A stretch of 19,207 nt of DNA from Phormidesmis priestleyi (GTDB taxonomy: Bacteria > Cyanobacteriota > Cyanobacteriia > Phormidesmidales > Phormidesmidaceae): NCBI GenBank assembly GCA_003242115.1, contig QBMP01000043.1:1-19207 (forward strand), written 5' to 3'. Below are positions 15,470 through 19,207 of this stretch, one piece after another. A program made the position numbers and the translations under genes. The stretch's first letter is position 1. Each line of letters begins with the position of its first letter. The notes under the pieces were generated by a model. The model had not been told where the DNA came from, made no database searches, and saw only the letters and a program-made list of their open reading frames with translations.

Positions 15470-18400
15470 TTATACAGCTTCGCCTACAAGGATAAATGCA
15501 GCCCAATCCCTAGGGTCTGGATTAGTTGGCATCATTTTCATCATTGCCTGTCGCAATGATTGCACCGTATCTTGCCCGGACTGCAATTGCCGATAAAACT
15601 CCGTCATCAACTCCGAAGTCGAAGCATCCGGTACCGCCCACAAAGAAACCATCACGCCAGGGACACCCGCACTAACAAGCGAGCGCGATAACCCAACGAC
15701 TCCATCGCCCGTAATATCGCCCAATCCCGTATCACAAGCACTCAGAACAACCAGCTCAGCGTTGAGGCTCATCTGCAAAATCTCACCTGAGGTCAGCAGC
15801 CCATCATTCTCATCATCGGCAGCAAGAACAATGCTACCGGGCATCCCCGCTCCTGCTTCTTCAAAAGAATCCAGCAGTCCATGGGTCGCAAGGTGAACAA
15901 TCCGTGCTGTCGGCATTAGCCGCTTCACAGCCGTTTCACTAGCAGCCTGTCGGACAAGTGGTTGTGCGCCGTACAAAGATGCGATCACTCCCACCTCAGC
16001 CTCAGCGTAAGGCAAATTACCCAAATTCAATCCTCTATCACTCACCTCCGCTGGAATCGCAGGATTACCCACCAGCAAAACTTCGTCTCCTTTAATCTGA
16101 CCGCGATCGCCCATCTGCATACGCCGCTGATGAGTCAAATTCAAAACCTGAATAGAAGGTGCCGTACTCACAGTGTGTTTAACAATCAGCGGCTGATCAT
16201 CCTCACCTAAAAGCGCCGCGAACGGCACCAAAAATAACTCATCCTGAGGAATAAAGACGATTCGATCCGTATCATTTTTGGGCAACCAAGTTTGAATAGG
16301 CGCGATCAGCAGTTGATATAACCTTTGAAGTTTCTCCCTCTGAACTTCAGGCTCAGGCTCATCACTAACCGGCTCGAAACCACCCCTCAGTCTTCCGCCT
16401 AGCGCCTGTCGGCTATCGCTAATAATTTCCTTTAAGGAAGAACCTTCAATCACTTCTGAGCTGAAATGAATCTCTCCAGAGGGCTCTACAACCCAGATAT
16501 ACAAACTATCTTTAAGCGCAGACTCTGATGGAACAACGGCATATTCTATTAACGTTACTTGTTGCTCCTGCGCGGTACGCCGAATTTCTTCTAGCGTTGG
16601 CGCATCCGCAATGCGTGTACGCTCATCAGGGGCTTCAGAAAGTCCAGATGAAATGAGATCTGCGATCGCCCGTGCTCTCCCCTTTTCAGCAGCGAGCAAA
16701 GCTCTTTCAGGATCATCCAACCCAACCCAAACCCGAGTTAATCGATCAAAGAAACCTCGGCTTTTATCCAAAGCCGTAATGCGTTCCGTATCACTATCTA
16801 GCCTCACTCTCCAGATATCCAGCGAATCAGTTAATTGTGATAGTCCTGCCTGTGCATCAGCACTCAAATAGTTCCTAGTAGCGAGTGCTTGACGGATATC
16901 TAAAACGTCCGTTAACCCTAAGAGAAAAGCATCCTCGTTGCTCAGTGAGAAATGACAGGAGATGAGATGCGTCAGGATACTAAGTTCGCTAATGAGATTC
17001 GTATCACGCATTACATCAGACGTAGCTGCGTGATCGCGTTCAGCTTTGTACAGAGCAAGAGACTGATTTAGGATAGGGATTGCTTCATCACAACGGCCTT
17101 CTATCGCCAGATCTCGTCCACGGAAGCTTTCCTCTAAAAGATTATCGATAGTCACTGCTGACACCGCTACATCAGGGGCTCCTATTCGCTTAGCCGTAAT
17201 ATTCTCACTTTCGTCAGGCTCATTGTCTTGTCCCCATTGTCCTGCTAAAGTTCGTCCATTTGCGATCGCTCGAAAAAATCCCCAACCCGACCATTGAGAA
17301 TCCTGCCAGGAAAAGTCCAAACGGCTCCCTACTACGCTCCCCCTAATCTGACCGTCCTCTCGCCCAGTGTAAGTTCCTTCAACTTCTTGCCCTTGCTGAT
17401 TAAGCATAACCGTCCCGAATGCCTCGGTTTGCCAAGTTCCATCGAAGCTGACTCTGGCAGGTTCAGCATTTTGGGCCAAAACCTGTGCCGCTTTCTTCTC
17501 CAAAGAATGTGAAGCCTTTTTTGGAGAACCTAATTTCACTGAAGACACAGCCACCGACTGCTGGCTAATAAGCTGTCCTGAAAAATCAGCCTGATAATCG
17601 CTTTCTTGTCCAAACCAGTTAGTTCCCGTTGTAGAAAAAGCCCCTTCTATCTGATCTCCATTAATTGAAAAAGACATCTCGCCGCGACGAACTTGGTTCA
17701 CACCAATAGGCGCTTGCACAATTTGCCCCAAGCTTCCTAAGTCTTCAGTGAACCAAAAAACATCTGAACGCGTAGTCTCCTCGCTGGGCATAAGGTTTAT
17801 CGCTACCTGCCCATTCTCCACCGTCAGCCTGCTATAGAACTCATCACTGTTTGATACACCAGGAAGCCGTTCTCCTTTTGAAACCCAGTAAAAGCTTCCG
17901 AACTCATTCTGGACATCTGTACTCAAACTCACAAAGAAAGGATTGCTATCGTTACCGTAGGGCAACGGTAAAATTTTAAGCTTGCCAGACAACGAGCTAA
18001 ACGCCTGATCATCAACGCTTCCTGTAAAGCTGACTGCAAACTCTGACGGCACTGAAACGTTACCAACAATGGCAACTTCTTCTTCAGGTGATTGAGAGGC
18101 TTCAGTCAAAACCTGCGAAATCTGTGTAACGGATTCAGATCCCCTTGCTGTAGCAGCATAAATAATATTGACCTGAGCGGTATTCTCCTGCAACTGAACT
18201 GTCCCATCAATGCTAAAGGTATCGCTACCTTCTTCAGATTGACTCTCTCCTTGCAGCGTAATCTGCTCACCCAAAACAGCGTAGGTTCCTACAATAGGAA
18301 AGACATCCTGCCGGACATAAGCTCTAGGTGAGGGCGTAAAGATAAATCGTCCACCTTCTAAAAATTGCCAAGTGCCCCTTAAAAATAAAGCTTCTGTGCT

Positions 18401-18616
18401 TGACGTACCCAATGCAGGACTGCCTACCAGTCTCTCGATTTGTAAATCATCAGTCCCAACGAATACAAACGGGGAAAAAGTCATTTGGGCATAGGCTACA
18501 GATGAAACAGACAATTCCTGCCAGGATGTCTGCCATCCCCATATATAGAAAGAATTCAAAACAATAGTCAGCACGAAACTAACCAAAAATATCAAGCCAC
18601 GCTTTTTGTATGTCAT
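15470..18616 (-). CDS. Exported beta-domain-CHAT protein
   Basis: Predicted 1048-residue protein in which the usual N-terminal TPR array is replaced by beta-rich sequence. Signal peptide or anchor 8-27 (IFLVSFVLTIVLNSFYIWGW), probably cut at AYA/Q (43). Two lipocalin-like GTW units are visible: GTWQF at 81 through FSIDGTVQL, and GTWQTEAFGTVMLNQQGQ at 393 through LAGQWG (460), the latter of the type with short strands and GTYTG/IRGSV turns. A further beta region (185-350) lies between them. Residues 500-650 are helical with at most one or two degenerate TPRs, then AAEKGRARAI. The CHAT domain (about 690-1048) has His912 (HLATHG) and Cys961 (LSACDTG). The ATG at 18616 has a strong GGAAGG 6 nt upstream. 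It is the first gene of the minus-strand series. The beta units could sense small hydrophobic ligands or cell-surface material; that is inference. Confidence 0.9.
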   Translation of the reverse strand: MTYKKRGLIFLVSFVLTIVLNSFYIWGWQTSWQELSVSSVAYAQMTFSPFVFVGTDDLQIERLVGSPALGTSSTEALFLRGTWQFLEGGRFIFTPSPRAYVRQDVFPIVGTYAVLGEQITLQGESQSEEGSDTFSIDGTVQLQENTAQVNIIYAATARGSESVTQISQVLTEASQSPEEEVAIVGNVSVPSEFAVSFTGSVDDQAFSSLSGKLKILPLPYGNDSNPFFVSLSTDVQNEFGSFYWVSKGERLPGVSNSDEFYSRLTVENGQVAINLMPSEETTRSDVFWFTEDLGSLGQIVQAPIGVNQVRRGEMSFSINGDQIEGAFSTTGTNWFGQESDYQADFSGQLISQQSVAVSSVKLGSPKKASHSLEKKAAQVLAQNAEPARVSFDGTWQTEAFGTVMLNQQGQEVEGTYTGREDGQIRGSVVGSRLDFSWQDSQWSGWGFFRAIANGRTLAGQWGQDNEPDESENITAKRIGAPDVAVSAVTIDNLLEESFRGRDLAIEGRCDEAIPILNQSLALYKAERDHAATSDVMRDTNLISELSILTHLISCHFSLSNEDAFLLGLTDVLDIRQALATRNYLSADAQAGLSQLTDSLDIWRVRLDSDTERITALDKSRGFFDRLTRVWVGLDDPERALLAAEKGRARAIADLISSGLSEAPDERTRIADAPTLEEIRRTAQEQQVTLIEYAVVPSESALKDSLYIWVVEPSGEIHFSSEVIEGSSLKEIISDSRQALGGRLRGGFEPVSDEPEPEVQREKLQRLYQLLIAPIQTWLPKNDTDRIVFIPQDELFLVPFAALLGEDDQPLIVKHTVSTAPSIQVLNLTHQRRMQMGDRGQIKGDEVLLVGNPAIPAEVSDRGLNLGNLPYAEAEVGVIASLYGAQPLVRQAASETAVKRLMPTARIVHLATHGLLDSFEEAGAGMPGSIVLAADDENDGLLTSGEILQMSLNAELVVLSACDTGLGDITGDGVVGLSRSLVSAGVPGVMVSLWAVPDASTSELMTEFYRQLQSGQDTVQSLRQAMMKMMPTNPDPRDWAAFILVGEAV

Positions 18617-18622
18617 GCCGTA

Positions 18623-18628
18623 CCTTCC
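18623..18628 (-). promoter_or_regulatory. Ribosome binding site GGAAGG
   Basis: GGAAGG, 6 nt before the ATG at 18616. It is the best ribosome site in the window and fixes this start. Confidence 0.7.
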
Positions 18629-18914
18629 ATCACGCTATTCTCACCATGTCTGTAACCTTGTCCCTCCCAAATTCAAAATACCTAAGACAAACACTAAGTA
18701 CTCTCAACCTGGCAGTATCTAAAAGCAACATCAGACTTCTGCGTAATTTGCGCTCATCTGAATAGCCCTGTAGTCAGACTTATATTCCAACCGTACAATC
18801 AATTTTTATGATTGCTACAAATACGGCTAATAGCAAACAGAAAATTCATTTTTGACTTTATTTAAGTCCTGTTTCATAGCTGTCTTAGCTTGATCTGACA
18901 AAGGCTCACCTTTA
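18629..18914. other. Intergenic region upstream of the first minus-strand gene
   Basis: About 290 AT-rich bases with no open frame of note on either strand. It should contain the promoter of the 15470-18616 gene. On the minus strand TTGAGA is followed after 17 bases by TAGGTA, a poor -10, so no promoter is called. Confidence 0.4.
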
Positions 18915-18920
18915 ATTTGA

Positions 18921-19044
18921 CAATAGTCCGGACACTTTTTTAGGCAGGCACTGAAACCCTCGAATCCTCGTTGGCCAGCTCACTACGGAAGAGGTCTGAA
19001 ACCCTGATTCTACCGTTAGCCGTCAAAAACTGTCCGGAGTGTTG
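18921..19044. mobile_element. 124-bp MITE-like element with target duplications
   Basis: The left end CAATAGTCCGGACACTTTTT and the reverse complement of the right end CAACACTCCGGACAGTTTTT match at 17 of 20 positions and face inward. The hexamer ATTTGA flanks both sides directly (18915-18920 and 19045-19050), as expected for a target site duplication. There is no coding capacity. It fits a non-autonomous miniature element or an internally deleted insertion sequence. The parent family is not recognised. It lies about 300 bases upstream of the CHAT gene at 18616. Confidence 0.65.
18951..19021 (+). repeat. Two diverged 26-bp direct repeats inside the MITE
   Basis: 18951-18976 and 18996-19021 both begin CTGAAACCCT and end CGTTGGCC or CGTTAGCC, with a diverged middle. 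They make the element partly symmetrical inside its terminal repeats. Confidence 0.5.
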
Positions 19045-19101
19045 ATTTGAGAGGCAGCGACGGCACTGGTTCCGCCAAGTGGGAAAATCCGCGAGTGCAT
19101 C

Positions 19102-19207
19102 TCAGTTTTGCACACCTGCCCTAGATAACTGCCCATTGAGATAAGCAGTTCGATGCCTGAGAACCTGCGGCACATTTTCTTTCGCCCATTGTGCTCCGGA
19201 TATCTTG
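19102..19207 (-). CDS. C-terminal end of an unidentified gene (transposase-like?)
   Basis: Open to the window edge, 34 codons ending in TGA at 19102-19104. It contains AQWAKENVPQVLRHRTAY followed by LNGQLS. The sequence is coding-like and resembles, from memory only, the ends of some cyanobacterial transposases; I cannot confirm the family. The MITE-like element begins about 50 bases after its stop. The rest of the gene lies outside the window. Confidence 0.4.
   Translation of the reverse strand, partial: KISGAQWAKENVPQVLRHRTAYLNGQLSRAGVQN

Noticed and set aside
252..18616. A gasdermin, toxin or other pore-forming partner for the proteases
   Set aside because: No gene here shows such a fold or a short hydrophobic toxin; the only membrane protein has three segments plus TPRs.
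18921..19044. Reading the CCGGAC inverted repeats as a large terminator stem or a CRISPR-like pair
   Set aside because: The arms are 84 bases apart, are flanked by direct ATTTGA hexamers and have only two diverged internal repeats, which fits a miniature mobile element better.

Overview
The window looks cyanobacterial. The HIP1 octamer GCGATCGC occurs 12 times by eye (for example near 3459, 8945, 11600, 12555, 16110 and 17265). Exported TPR-CHAT proteins and caspase homologues in this number are also typical of large cyanobacterial genomes. The species cannot be named from the sequence.

Layout. A degraded CHAT C-terminus (71-205, +) is followed by an intact exported PPC-TPR-CHAT gene (252-3824, +). 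Everything else runs on the minus strand, converging on that gene across a 47-base gap. In transcription order the minus-strand genes are: a beta-domain-CHAT protein (18616-15470); a PPC-TPR-CHAT protein (15214-12194); a Tat-exported caspase-family (C14) peptidase with a DUF4384-like tail (12074-9750); a three-pass membrane TPR protein (9687-8410); a PPC-TPR-CHAT gene split by one in-frame amber codon (8304-5605); a truncated single-domain copy of the last gene (5540-5121); and a FecR-like/Ig-like/TPR protein (5080-3872). Gaps between these genes are 40 to 255 bases, so partial or full co-transcription is plausible. The right end (18617-19207) holds a 124-bp MITE-like element with 6-bp target duplications and the end of an unidentified partial reading frame.

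How the parts may fit (inference). Four genes end in CHAT domains, all with a visible His/Cys dyad, and one gene is a caspase homologue with its dyad intact. Nearly all carry export signals, so the proteases should act in the periplasm or outside the cell, unlike the cytoplasmic CHAT and caspase proteases of known bacterial defence systems. PPC, TPR, FecR-like and beta-sandwich domains would be ligand- or protein-binding modules. The membrane TPR protein next to the caspase could be an anchor or a target.

The locus shows repeated duplication and decay. Two paralogous TPR-CHAT genes share a leader with an inverted repeat exactly 37 nt upstream of their start codons. There is a ~450-bp tandem partial gene duplication, a CHAT tail remnant and an amber-split CHAT gene. 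No gasdermin, CRISPR array, tRNA or rRNA was seen.
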